Source of the DNA: Clostridiales bacterium
Lineage (GTDB): Bacteria > Bacillota > Clostridia > Christensenellales > Aristaeellaceae
Direction of reading: 5' to 3'
NCBI GenBank assembly: GCA_012517815.1
Contig: JAAYUF010000145.1
Coordinates: 1 to 56,620, forward strand
Length of the DNA: 56,620 nucleotides
In this document: one piece after another, positions 8,351 to 15,918 of the stretch
Layout of the letters: the number at the start of each line of letters is the position of its first letter
Numbering within the stretch: the stretch's first letter is position 1
Translations under genes and position numbers: made by a program
Notes under the pieces: model-generated
What the model saw: the letters and a program-made list of their open reading frames with translations, nothing else
Database searches by the model: none
Told to the model about the DNA's origin: nothing

Positions 8351-10258
8351 TTACTGCACGGGCAGTTCGGTGGCGATCAGGTCCCGAATGGCCTGATCGA
8401 TCTTGCGGGAAATGGAATCGGTGAGCTTTTCGCCCATGTCCGTTTCATCGCGGAGCTTCTGGATGAGGCTTTCCTTCATCTTGGAATCGTTGCGCTCATT
8501 GAGCAACTGACCCTCGGTAAACACGATGCGCGCCGGTTTGGGAATGGTGAGGCCCTTGATGATGGATTCGGCCTTCTTGCGCCCCAGAACGGCCGCCGCG
8601 GCCACCAGCAGGAAACCGATGATCCAGCCCACCGGGCCGCTCATGATCAGCGCGGTGCCGCCACCGCCGCACAGCACGCCCACCACGATGCCTGCCACCA
8701 GGGCGATGGTCGTCTGGATAAAGCCTGTGCCGATAGTCGGCGCGGCGATTCCGCTCCCGGGAACATCGGACGCAGGCAGATCGGCGCTTGAGATGCCCTT
8801 GAGCTGGAGCTTGTGTTTTTGCCCGACGGCGCTGATTTCCGCGTTGATCTGGCTCAGCAGCGGCGCAAGCCATTGGGCGGAGGTATCCTGCAACAGTCGC
8901 TTGACCGCCAGCGTCTGCATCTCGTGCTCCACGTCGGCCCCGATGCGGCTTTCCATCTGCCCGATGGTATCGATGGTTCCGAAGCGCCAGTTGTTGTAGT
9001 TGGGTCGAACCACGTTGTTCACGATCACCGGAAGCAATCGGTCGGCCAGCATCCGGTACAAACCGGGCAGGTGAGCCTGAACGATGGTTTCCACCGCGGG
9101 GCCGTTGACGTAGGCGGTCAGCTCCTCCGCGCACGAGCGGGCGGCGGCGTCCTCAAAACCGCAGTATGCAAGCCCTTTGGAGATCGTGAGCTCCGGCTCC
9201 TTGCTCATGAACACCTTGGTTTTGGGAAAAGCCTGTTCGCACTCGTCCCGGAAAAACGCCATCCGGGATGCGCCGCCCGTGAGCAGCAGGTAACGCGGCG
9301 GGTTGGCGGCGGTCAACTGGCCGACCTGCGCCAGCGAGTTGCGCAGGCAGGAGATGAAGGAATTGTTGCCAAGCTCCCGCATGGGCTTGTTGGCGAGGTT
9401 TTGCCACATGTCCTGCCCGTTGAGGCTCAACTCCACGCGCTTGCGGCCCTCCGCGTAGAGGTATGCGATCTCGCTGCAGCCGTCCTTGGCGTAGGCGTCC
9501 TCATTGAGGAAATACTTCTCTTTCAGGCGACGGGTGGCCAGCAGAAGCTGCGCGTGGGCGTCGGGGTTGCGCTCCAGCAGGGCGGCCAGCCCGGCCGGGT
9601 CCTCCGAACGCTGGATTGAGTGAAGGAGCATATACTCGTCAAACAGTCCGCCGCCTAGCCTGGCGTCGCCGCTGACGGCCGTTTCCTTGTCCTTCGTGAT
9701 CCAGGCGTAATCCAGCGTGGAACTGCCCAGATCCACGATCAGCGTGCTTTCGTTGAGCATCTGCGATGTCAGCCCGAAATCGCTGGAGCGGATGCCGTAC
9801 ATCAGCGCGCCGCGCGATTCCGATACCAGCACCGGGTGGGCGATGCCCGCCCCGACCAGCAGTTTTTTATATGCCGTGCGGGTTTCCGGGTCCCACGCGG
9901 CGGGGCAGCCCACGACCGTCACGTAGCTTCCGCTGCCCAGCGCGGGCAGGTGGGCGGCGCCCAACGCCGCTTCCAACTGGATGACGATCCCCTTGACAAA
10001 CAGCGCCATGGCGGCGCGCGCGCCGTCCCGATCCTCCCGGTACCTGCTCTTGAAGCGGATGTGCTTCTGTTTGGCGGAAGCGTCCATCACGGCGTTTTCG
10101 CCGATGACGATCTTGCCGTCGTCGCTGACCGCGACGGCGCTGAGGAAGCTGTTGCCGCCGCCCAGCGGGATCGGGCGGGGCGCGACCGAGGTGGTACCCG
10201 TGAGCAATGTGACGCAGCTTTCGCCGTCTCCGATATCAAAACCAAGCGCGAGTTTCAT
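8351..10258 (-). CDS. Hsp70-like ATPase with C-terminal membrane segments
   Basis: 635 residues. The nucleotide-binding domain is intact by motif: phosphate-1 'GFDIGDGESCVTLL' (6-19), phosphate-2 'IVDLGSSTLDYAWI' (174-187, with Asp176 and Asp183), and adenosine motif 'LLTGGASRMAFF' (325-336). After about residue 370 there is no DnaK substrate-binding beta-sandwich. A helical stretch leads to a Gly-rich hydrophobic pair at 512-560 ('LVAGIVVGVLCGGGGTALI', 'GWIIGFLLVAAAAVLG') and a charged C-terminal helix. This suggests an Hsp70-fold ATPase anchored in or acting on the membrane. Start ATG has AAGGAGG upstream. The order of transcription is membrane partner, this gene, then the degenerate copy, as one operon. 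Confidence 0.8.
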   Translation of the reverse strand: MKLALGFDIGDGESCVTLLTGTTSVAPRPIPLGGGNSFLSAVAVSDDGKIVIGENAVMDASAKQKHIRFKSRYREDRDGARAAMALFVKGIVIQLEAALGAAHLPALGSGSYVTVVGCPAAWDPETRTAYKKLLVGAGIAHPVLVSESRGALMYGIRSSDFGLTSQMLNESTLIVDLGSSTLDYAWITKDKETAVSGDARLGGGLFDEYMLLHSIQRSEDPAGLAALLERNPDAHAQLLLATRRLKEKYFLNEDAYAKDGCSEIAYLYAEGRKRVELSLNGQDMWQNLANKPMRELGNNSFISCLRNSLAQVGQLTAANPPRYLLLTGGASRMAFFRDECEQAFPKTKVFMSKEPELTISKGLAYCGFEDAAARSCAEELTAYVNGPAVETIVQAHLPGLYRMLADRLLPVIVNNVVRPNYNNWRFGTIDTIGQMESRIGADVEHEMQTLAVKRLLQDTSAQWLAPLLSQINAEISAVGQKHKLQLKGISSADLPASDVPGSGIAAPTIGTGFIQTTIALVAGIVVGVLCGGGGTALIMSGPVGWIIGFLLVAAAAVLGRKKAESIIKGLTIPKPARIVFTEGQLLNERNDSKMKESLIQKLRDETDMGEKLTDSISRKIDQAIRDLIATELPVQ

Positions 10259-10271
10259 GGTTTTCGCCTCC

Positions 10272-11183
10272 TTACTGTTGGGCAGCCGCAGGTTGGTTTG
10301 CGGGCGAGCCCATGTCGCCCGGGTTGGGAGAAATTGCCTGACCGTACTGCACGAGCGCGCCGCCGTCTAGGCGGCAAATCGCGGGGCATACCATCGCAGT
10401 ATCGCCCGAAGATCGCAGCCATTGGAACATCGCGCCGTTCGCGCCGTCGTAATCCACAGCCCTGAGCCGGTAACGCACCAGCAGGTCGCGGCACAGGTGG
10501 ATGCAATCCTCCGGCTGGCGGTTCAAGCCGGCTTCCCAGATGCGCTGGACGGTTTCCAGCAGCCACTTGGGCGCTTCCGAGGCCGTCTTCTGCGAATCGT
10601 CGAGGATCGCCAGATCCTCCAGATAATGGCCCAGGCTTTCCATGCGGGCATCCAGCACCGCCATCAGCGCGTCCGCGTTGAGCGCCACGCGGGGTTCCGG
10701 CGCGGCCGCAGGCAGGGGAGAGGATTTGCGGAACGGATCGTAGGTCAGATAGCCGCCCGCGAAGAGCAGCGCGGCGATCCCCGCCGCCACATAGGAATGA
10801 TCCAGCACCGCCAGCACGACGATCACGCCCAGCGCAATCAGCGTAAACAGCGGGTTGCGCGCGACCGCCCACAGGCGGGCGGGGAACCTGCCTGCGGAGA
10901 ACCAGGCGGAATCCGCTGCCGCGGCGGGCTGCGCCTCGCCGGTACGGACGGACGTCACCTGCCCAAGACGGCTCAGCCAGTCGGCGCCCTGACGGGCCTG
11001 CGCGAACAGCAGCCCGATGATCTGCTGTTTGAGCGTGTTGGTCTCACGGGACATGATCTCCAGACGAATGGCGTCCAGCACCTCCCCAAACCGTTCGCCG
11101 ACCGCCTCGGCATCCTCGCGGTGATCGTTGGCAAAAGAGCGGAAAGGAGTCCGTTGATCTCTCCAGAGCGTGATGGTATCCAT
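10272..11183 (-). CDS. Membrane protein encoded with the Hsp70-like pair
   Basis: A 303-residue protein that I do not recognise. The N-terminal third is helical and charged; two membrane helices lie at about 110-155 ('LFTLIALGVIVVLAVL' and 'YVAAGIAALLFAGGYL'); a cytoplasmic alpha-helical domain follows (about 170-285), with a low-complexity Ala/Gln tail. The ATG at 11183 is chosen for AAAGGTGAG upstream. It is first in the operon and 13 bases from the active Hsp70-like gene, so it is probably a membrane recruiter or nucleotide-exchange-type partner. That role is inferred from context only. Confidence 0.7.
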   Translation of the reverse strand: MDTITLWRDQRTPFRSFANDHREDAEAVGERFGEVLDAIRLEIMSRETNTLKQQIIGLLFAQARQGADWLSRLGQVTSVRTGEAQPAAAADSAWFSAGRFPARLWAVARNPLFTLIALGVIVVLAVLDHSYVAAGIAALLFAGGYLTYDPFRKSSPLPAAAPEPRVALNADALMAVLDARMESLGHYLEDLAILDDSQKTASEAPKWLLETVQRIWEAGLNRQPEDCIHLCRDLLVRYRLRAVDYDGANGAMFQWLRSSGDTAMVCPAICRLDGGALVQYGQAISPNPGDMGSPANQPAAAQQ

Positions 11184-11338
11184 ATGGGTCTCACCTTTCT
11201 TCCGTCGTGCGGTTGCCTGCGGGGGAGCTTCCGGACGCGGCCGTCGCCGGGTTCCGGCTCCTGCGGATCGGGTATGGTCGCATTCTATCATGAAGGATGG
11301 AAACGCAGTCGCCTGCCAGTCAACGATCCGTTCGCGCC

Positions 11339-11374
11339 AAAAAAAGGGCCGCTGAGGCGATACTGCCTCAGCGG
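11339..11374 (-). terminator. Rho-independent terminator after the phosphatase-like gene
   Basis: CCGCTGAGGC (11349-11358) pairs perfectly with GCCTCAGCGG (11365-11374) around a 6-base loop. Read on the - strand the stem is followed by CCC and seven T (11339-11345). It lies about 130 bases past the stop of the phosphatase-like gene and insulates the Hsp70-like operon. Confidence 0.88.
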
Positions 11375-11504
11375 AAGCCCGCGGCCGCACGTGCGCGCGA
11401 CGGACGAACCATCCGTGTTATGGATGCGGGTACCGATCGCCGATGTGGCGACGGACTGATCACCCGACAACAGGGAGCCGTTGCCTCGATCCGCGGGGCG
11501 CGCG

Positions 11505-11984
11505 TTACCGCCGCCCCGCACGGCTGAAGGCCCGCCGGTTTCGCCAGACGCGGTATCGGAGGCCGGCCGCGGAAACCGGCACGCCCAGCGCGTCGCATTG
11601 AAGCCTGAATACCAGCGGATTCGGGCTGTAACGGGCGTCACGCCAGATACACTGATCCTGCCCGCCCTGCGCGCGCAGGATTGCCGCGGCCAGCGCGGCG
11701 CTGCGGGACTGGCCCCCGTCGCAGCACACCGCAAGGGTCCGCAGGTCGGGCCTGAGGCTCATCAGGAACACCCGCGCGGCATCGGCCATGGCGGGCGTGA
11801 AGGCGTGCGGCCGCCGCTCGTCGGGCACGTCGTCAAAGTCCAGGAACAGCTTATCCGGCACTTCCGGCAGGGCGTTCTCCCGAATGGGGTAGGAGGAACA
11901 GGCGATCAGGGCGACGCCGACGCCACTGCCCGGATCCCTGTATTTCGCGTAGGCCTGTTTGAGGGAGAGGATCACGATTTCCAT
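11505..11984 (-). CDS. Small Cys-based phosphatase-like protein
   Basis: A 159-residue cytoplasmic protein. 'CCDGGQSRSAALAAAIL' at 87-103 gives the Cys-x5-Arg phosphate loop (Cys88 to Arg94) of dual-specificity and tyrosine phosphatases, at the end of a strand and followed by a helix as expected. The candidate general acid is in the Asp-rich stretch at 49-55 ('DFDDVPDER'). Start ATG at 11984 is preceded by AGGCAGGAA. It is the only gene between two - strand units and has its own terminator. Proteins of this type in Clostridia are often labelled 'dual specificity phosphatase-like'. The substrate is unknown; a role in controlling the neighbouring Hsp70-like proteins is speculation. Confidence 0.68.
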   Translation of the reverse strand: MEIVILSLKQAYAKYRDPGSGVGVALIACSSYPIRENALPEVPDKLFLDFDDVPDERRPHAFTPAMADAARVFLMSLRPDLRTLAVCCDGGQSRSAALAAAILRAQGGQDQCIWRDARYSPNPLVFRLQCDALGVPVSAAGLRYRVWRNRRAFSRAGRR

Positions 11985-12408
11985 GACGGGTTCCTGCCTT
12001 TCGGTTTGTAATCCGAAGGCCGAACCCAACCGCCGCGCCGCCTGAAGCGATCGACGATCGGGACGGCCCCTGAGGCGCGACCGTGCCGGCGGAGGGGCGA
12101 TTGACGGACGGGCTTCCTGAACAGGCCGGAATGAGCCTGCGGGATCAGGATTGGATGCCAATACAGTTTTCTGAAACATGAACGCTTCAATCTCACGGCG
12201 CTTTTTCCCATGACTTCCTCGTCATGCTCGATGTAGCGCCGCTGTGCCTTCGCATCCAAACTTCGCCACAGGATAGAACAGCCCGCGATCTTCTGCGCAT
12301 TCATGCATTGAAACGGCAACAGGGTTTGTGCCGGGAGAACCGCGGGCTCCCGCGGAGTATCCGCGAATAACCGAACGATGACCGTAGGCCAACCGGGCGT
12401 TCACGCTT
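11985..12408. other. Gene-free stretch, locally less GC-rich
   Basis: No gene of a recognisable family. A - strand frame across 12000-12319 has a plausible-looking, less GC-rich N-terminal part but no recognisable domain and a Shine-Dalgarno-free start, so it may be a remnant. The part at 12130-12320 is visibly lower in GC than its surroundings. Confidence 0.4.
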
Positions 12409-13398
12409 TCAGGGCGTTGCGGCGATCTCTCGGGTCAGCGGTCCCGATTTGCGGCGATAGCCATACGAATCGCCCTCGCCAAACGCAAGGCCGAGCAGAT
12501 CGGATTCGATGGTGTAGGTTGCCTGCCGGGACCCGGCACCCGAACGGAGCGTGAGCGACCCGTCGCTGGTGGTGTAGGAACCCTGACCGGAAAGGCCGGG
12601 GTTGCCGGGGACCATGTATGCATACGTCCCGTCCCCGTGGAAAGTCCACTCCCCATACTGATCCTCACGCGCCCCGCCCCACGTGCCCACGATCCGGGCA
12701 TCCAGATCGGCCGAGACGCTTTCCGGCTGCGCGGCGTCGCGGCGCAGTGGGCCCGACGCGCGTACCATCTGCAGGCTGCCGCCGCTTTCCTGCAGATCGA
12801 TCCTATCCCCGTTTACGGCATAGGTTCCGTTTCCGCTGGAATCGCCGTTGAGCACATACAGAGCGTCGCCGTCCGCAGCGTATTTCATATCGATGCTGAA
12901 CGCTTCTTCGCTGGGCATGGTGACGGTGAGGATGCCTTCCCGGGTAAAGGTCATCTCATCGTACGGCACGCCGCTTTCCATAACCCACGTGCCAAGCAAC
13001 GCGTCCGACTGTCTCTGTTCCTCGGCGGTCAGCGGATCGGCGTTTAAAACGGCCAGGGTCTGTTTTTCCGCGTCTGTCAGGCGCAGGTTGTTTCCCTCGG
13101 CAAGGCAGTAGGCGAAAAGCGCGCCTTCGCTCTGCGACGACCAGAGAATCGCGCCGTCCTCAGGGGACAGTGTTCCGATTTCCAGCGTGCGAAAGCCGGT
13201 GGGGTCCTTCAGGACAACCATGTTTTGGGCGGTGACCAACACCGTAAGCGACCGATCCCGGTACGGACCGCTCCACCGGTTGCTTGTTGAAGCGTCGGCC
13301 GCCGAACGGTTGGAAACGACGATGGCGAAGACGGACGCCAGCAACACGACGACGACCGTCGCCAGAAGATAAGCCTTGCTGATCGGCTGTTTTTTCAT
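12409..13398 (-). CDS. Membrane-anchored extracytoplasmic protein with two lipocalin-like repeats
   Basis: 329 residues. One N-terminal membrane helix or uncleaved signal lies at 8-29 ('AYLLATVVVVLLASVFAIVV') after a Lys-Lys start, so the rest should be outside the cell. Two repeats resemble the 'GTW' beta-barrel modules of small secreted clostridial proteins: 'LLGTWVMESG...MTFTREGILTV' near 134 and 'IVGTWGG...WTFHGDGTYAYM' near 240, each followed by short beta strands. No catalytic motif is visible. The Shine-Dalgarno is weak (AAGAG). It probably binds a ligand or a surface structure; function unknown. Confidence 0.7.
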   Translation of the reverse strand: MKKQPISKAYLLATVVVVLLASVFAIVVSNRSAADASTSNRWSGPYRDRSLTVLVTAQNMVVLKDPTGFRTLEIGTLSPEDGAILWSSQSEGALFAYCLAEGNNLRLTDAEKQTLAVLNADPLTAEEQRQSDALLGTWVMESGVPYDEMTFTREGILTVTMPSEEAFSIDMKYAADGDALYVLNGDSSGNGTYAVNGDRIDLQESGGSLQMVRASGPLRRDAAQPESVSADLDARIVGTWGGAREDQYGEWTFHGDGTYAYMVPGNPGLSGQGSYTTSDGSLTLRSGAGSRQATYTIESDLLGLAFGEGDSYGYRRKSGPLTREIAATP

Positions 13399-13943
13399 TT
13401 GATTCGCTCTTTTCTTTTCATTTTCGATTCAGAGGTTCAAAAAATGCCGATTGCCAATTTTCATTTGCCAATGGGTTGTGAACGCACGCCTCCTTCGTGC
13501 GCCGTCGAAGAACCCCGCGCCTTTTGCGGAAAGGATATCACGGGATTATTTCCATACAAGTCGCGTTCTCCCTCCCATCTTTTCCGATTCTTTACAAATA
13601 GAAACCGGAAGGACGCGGACGCCCCCCGATCCGCGCCTGCCGCCGAGGCGACGTTTGGCAAAGCTCCGGTATCGACCGAAGGCAACGGCGACGCCCAAAG
13701 GTGGAAAGCGAAGGTTGCCTCGCAACCACAGGGGGCGGGTTGAACGCCAAGAGATCCGGCCTGGGCGGGACGGCTATCCCTGGGATGTCGCCGCCGGTCG
13801 GTCAAACGCCGCCGGTCCATAAGGATCGGCGGCGTTTGGGGATAACGGCTTTTGATAGGGCCGCCGGCACATGCACGGAAGATTTCGGCGGCCGGGCAGC
13901 CGGTAAAGGTTCGTGTTGCTTTGGGCTTTCCCACGCTGCGGCG
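13399..13943. other. Gene-free stretch with a 12-bp stem-loop
   Basis: No coding frame with family resemblance. CAAACGCCGCCG (13803-13814) pairs perfectly with CGGCGGCGTTTG (13827-13838). It lies about 105 bases past the stop of the XRE-type gene (- strand), without a T-run, so it may be an RNA 3' end or a stabilising hairpin. Confidence 0.5.
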
Positions 13944-14396
13944 TCAGCGCGTCCGGTCGCCGCCCAGTAAAACCATGCCCTTCTCGGCCAGCAGGTTCTG
14001 GGTCTGGATCAGGTCGTACCGGTGAAACAGGCAAAAGCTGATCAGCGCGTCGCGCCGCACGCGCGGATAGAGCTGGCCGCAGCGCGCGTATTTGAGCAGC
14101 GTTTGCGCAAGCTCGATATCCGCCTGAAAACCGAACGCCAGCAGCAGCACCGTATCCCGCGAGGGGTTCCGGGTTCCGCGGAACAACTGGTGCCCGAACG
14201 AACGCTCGATGCCGGAGCGGCGTATCACCCGCTCCGGCGGTTCGCCCCGCTGGCGGCAGAGGTCCGTAATAAAGACCGAAAAGGCCGGCATATCCAGACT
14301 CTCGGCATTGGTTTCGATGAAATGGGAAAACGTCGGCGAATCCATCAGCAGGGACCAAAGCGTTCCGGTACGCAAGGGCTCTTCCTTGCTTTCCAT
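13944..14396 (-). CDS. XRE-like helix-turn-helix regulator
   Basis: 150 residues. The central part ('FITDLCRQRGEPPERVIRRSG' then 'FGHQLFRGTRNPSRD', about 41-80) has the lambda-repressor-type HTH layout found in small clostridial XRE proteins. A helical C-terminal half follows, with 'RRDALISFCLFH' and 'TQNLLAEKGMVLL'. The ATG at 14396 has AAGGAGG spaced 8 bases upstream. It is probably cytoplasmic and DNA-binding; the target is unknown. It lies between the rubrerythrin-like gene and the extracytoplasmic protein, all on the - strand. Confidence 0.72.
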   Translation of the reverse strand: MESKEEPLRTGTLWSLLMDSPTFSHFIETNAESLDMPAFSVFITDLCRQRGEPPERVIRRSGIERSFGHQLFRGTRNPSRDTVLLLAFGFQADIELAQTLLKYARCGQLYPRVRRDALISFCLFHRYDLIQTQNLLAEKGMVLLGGDRTR

Positions 14397-14546
14397 CGGG
14401 GCAAACCTCCTTCGCAGTCGGGCGTTGACGGGTTTCCTTGCGCGCCCCAGGCGGCGGCGGCCGCGCGGAAGCGCGATTTCATCGGGCTTGCATGCCGTTA
14501 CCGAGGCAACCGCGGCGAAACGATGCGCTCGTGCGGCCCACAGGAA

Positions 14547-15032
14547 TCAGTATTCCTCACGGACGCCAAACTCGGCTGCCTCCACCCAGTCTTTGGGACG
14601 GTTCACGTGCCGGTACAGCTCCTCCATGATCGCGTAATGGTCCCGCTCCTCCTTAACCAGAAACGTAAACAGCCTGCGGGACACATCGTCCGTCGCCTGA
14701 CCCAGCAACGCTTCGTAAAGGGCGATGCTCTTCTTTTCAATCTCCATGGAGGCCTGGTACAGCTCGGCCTGATCCGGAAGCTGCCGCACGGAACTTTGGA
14801 AATCCGGCGCGTTGCGGAACAGATCCATCTGCCGCGTCAGGGCGGCGTGATCTTCCAACGCATAGGGGAGGCCGCCGGCGACGTTGGTCAGGATTTCCGC
14901 GTGTTTCGCCTCTTCGTCGGCCAACAGGGCGAATACCGTTTGCAATGCGCCGCCTTCGCAACGCGCGGCCTGCCGGCGGTAGTACGTTTCACCGTCCCGT
15001 TCCATATCGATGGCAAATGTCAGTATTTGCAA
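14547..15032 (-). CDS. Rubrerythrin/ferritin-like diiron protein
   Basis: 161 residues forming a four-helix ferritin-like domain. Diiron-ligand motifs are seen in both halves: 'MERDGETYYRR' and 'EEAKHAEIL' in the first, 'MEIEKKSIALYE' and 'EERDHYAIMEELY' in the second. There is no C-terminal rubredoxin domain, so it is a rubrerythrin-fold protein rather than a full rubrerythrin. The family protects anaerobes against peroxide or handles iron. The start is TTG at 15032, chosen because AAAGGAG lies 8 bases ahead; the longer in-frame ATG reading has no homologous character. It has its own promoter with a long leader. Confidence 0.85.
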   Translation of the reverse strand: MQILTFAIDMERDGETYYRRQAARCEGGALQTVFALLADEEAKHAEILTNVAGGLPYALEDHAALTRQMDLFRNAPDFQSSVRQLPDQAELYQASMEIEKKSIALYEALLGQATDDVSRRLFTFLVKEERDHYAIMEELYRHVNRPKDWVEAAEFGVREEY

Positions 15033-15262
15033 AAGTCCATCTCCTTTCGCTGCCGGGGGCAGGGCGGGGGCCGCGCTGCGCTCCGGGAAATCAGTGCGCC
15101 GTTGGCCCGATGGTCGGACCGCCTGTGCCGGGCGGTCTGCCTGTCGGGAGAAAACGAGTGGCGGCGAGCGGCGGTTTTCCATTCGCGGATCCGTGTTCCA
15201 TGGGCGTTATGCGGCTGTTCCTGTGGCGCGCGGGTCTGTGAAGCGCGATGATCCTTTCATTT

Positions 15263-15291
15263 ATGGTAGCACATGGAAGAGCGTGCGTCAA
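15263..15291 (-). promoter_or_regulatory. Sigma-A promoter for the rubrerythrin-like gene
   Basis: On the - strand: -35 TTGACG (15286-15291), 17 bases, -10 TACCAT (15263-15268). It leaves a leader of about 220 bases before the TTG start. Confidence 0.6.
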
Positions 15292-15420
15292 GCGTTTCCA
15301 GCAGTGCGCGACAGCGGCGCCGGGGCTTTTGGTGCGCCGGCAACGGCGTAACCGCAAGGCTTCACGCAAAACTGCCGGGCCCTTCCGCTTCGCCCCGGCA
15401 ACGGCTCGCCGCGTTCGCCC

Positions 15421-15449
15421 TTTCCTTTATCCCCTTTCTGTGGTATAAT
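15421..15449 (+). promoter_or_regulatory. Extended -10 promoter for yerC-pcrA
   Basis: TGGTATAAT (15441-15449) is a perfect extended -10 in a GC-rich surround; the -35 position (TTTCCT at 15421) is weak, as is usual for extended -10 promoters. Transcription would begin about 120 bases before yerC. Confidence 0.65.
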
Positions 15450-15572
15450 TGGGACAGTACAAGACCGTTAACCCCCGCGCGGCACGGCGCGGGGAGGGCG
15501 AACACGGTGCCGGGGGCGTAGAAGCGGGCGGTGGCAGCGTCCGCGCACATGCATACGGATCGGGGGAAGAAG

Positions 15573-15902
15573 ATGTTTACGCCAAAGGTTCAGAACGAAC
15601 AGACCGATCTTCTGATGAAGGCCCTTCTGTCGCTGACCAGCATGGAGGAAGCCTACCGGTTCTGCGAGGATGTGCTGACCGTGCAGGAGCTGAAAAGCAT
15701 CACCCAGCGGCTGGAAGTAGCGATCCTGCTCAAGCACAGGGTGACGTATCAGGAAATCGCCAAAACAACCGGCGCCAGTACCGCCACCATCAGCCGGGTG
15801 AACCGGTCGCTGTTGTACGGCGCGGACGGCTACACTTTCGTGCTCCGGCAGATCGACCCGGAGAACGACGCACGCTCCCCGGCGGGGATCAGCGCAGAGT
15901 AA
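15573..15902 (+). CDS. yerC: TrpR-like YerC/YecD family DNA-binding protein
   Basis: 109 residues with the TrpR-like fold. 'LLSLTSMEEAYRFCEDVLT' and 'ELKSITQRLEVAILLK' are followed by the HTH 'VTYQEIAKTTGASTATISRVNR' at about 64-85, nearly the family consensus. In Bacillota this gene commonly sits next to pcrA, as here. It probably represses or tunes the unit. The ATG at 15573 is the first start that begins the conserved region, with GGGGGAAGA upstream. The C-terminal tail ('PENDARSPAGISAE') is poorly conserved. Confidence 0.88.
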   Translation: MFTPKVQNEQTDLLMKALLSLTSMEEAYRFCEDVLTVQELKSITQRLEVAILLKHRVTYQEIAKTTGASTATISRVNRSLLYGADGYTFVLRQIDPENDARSPAGISAE

Positions 15903-15918
15903 TGAAAAAGAGGATATC

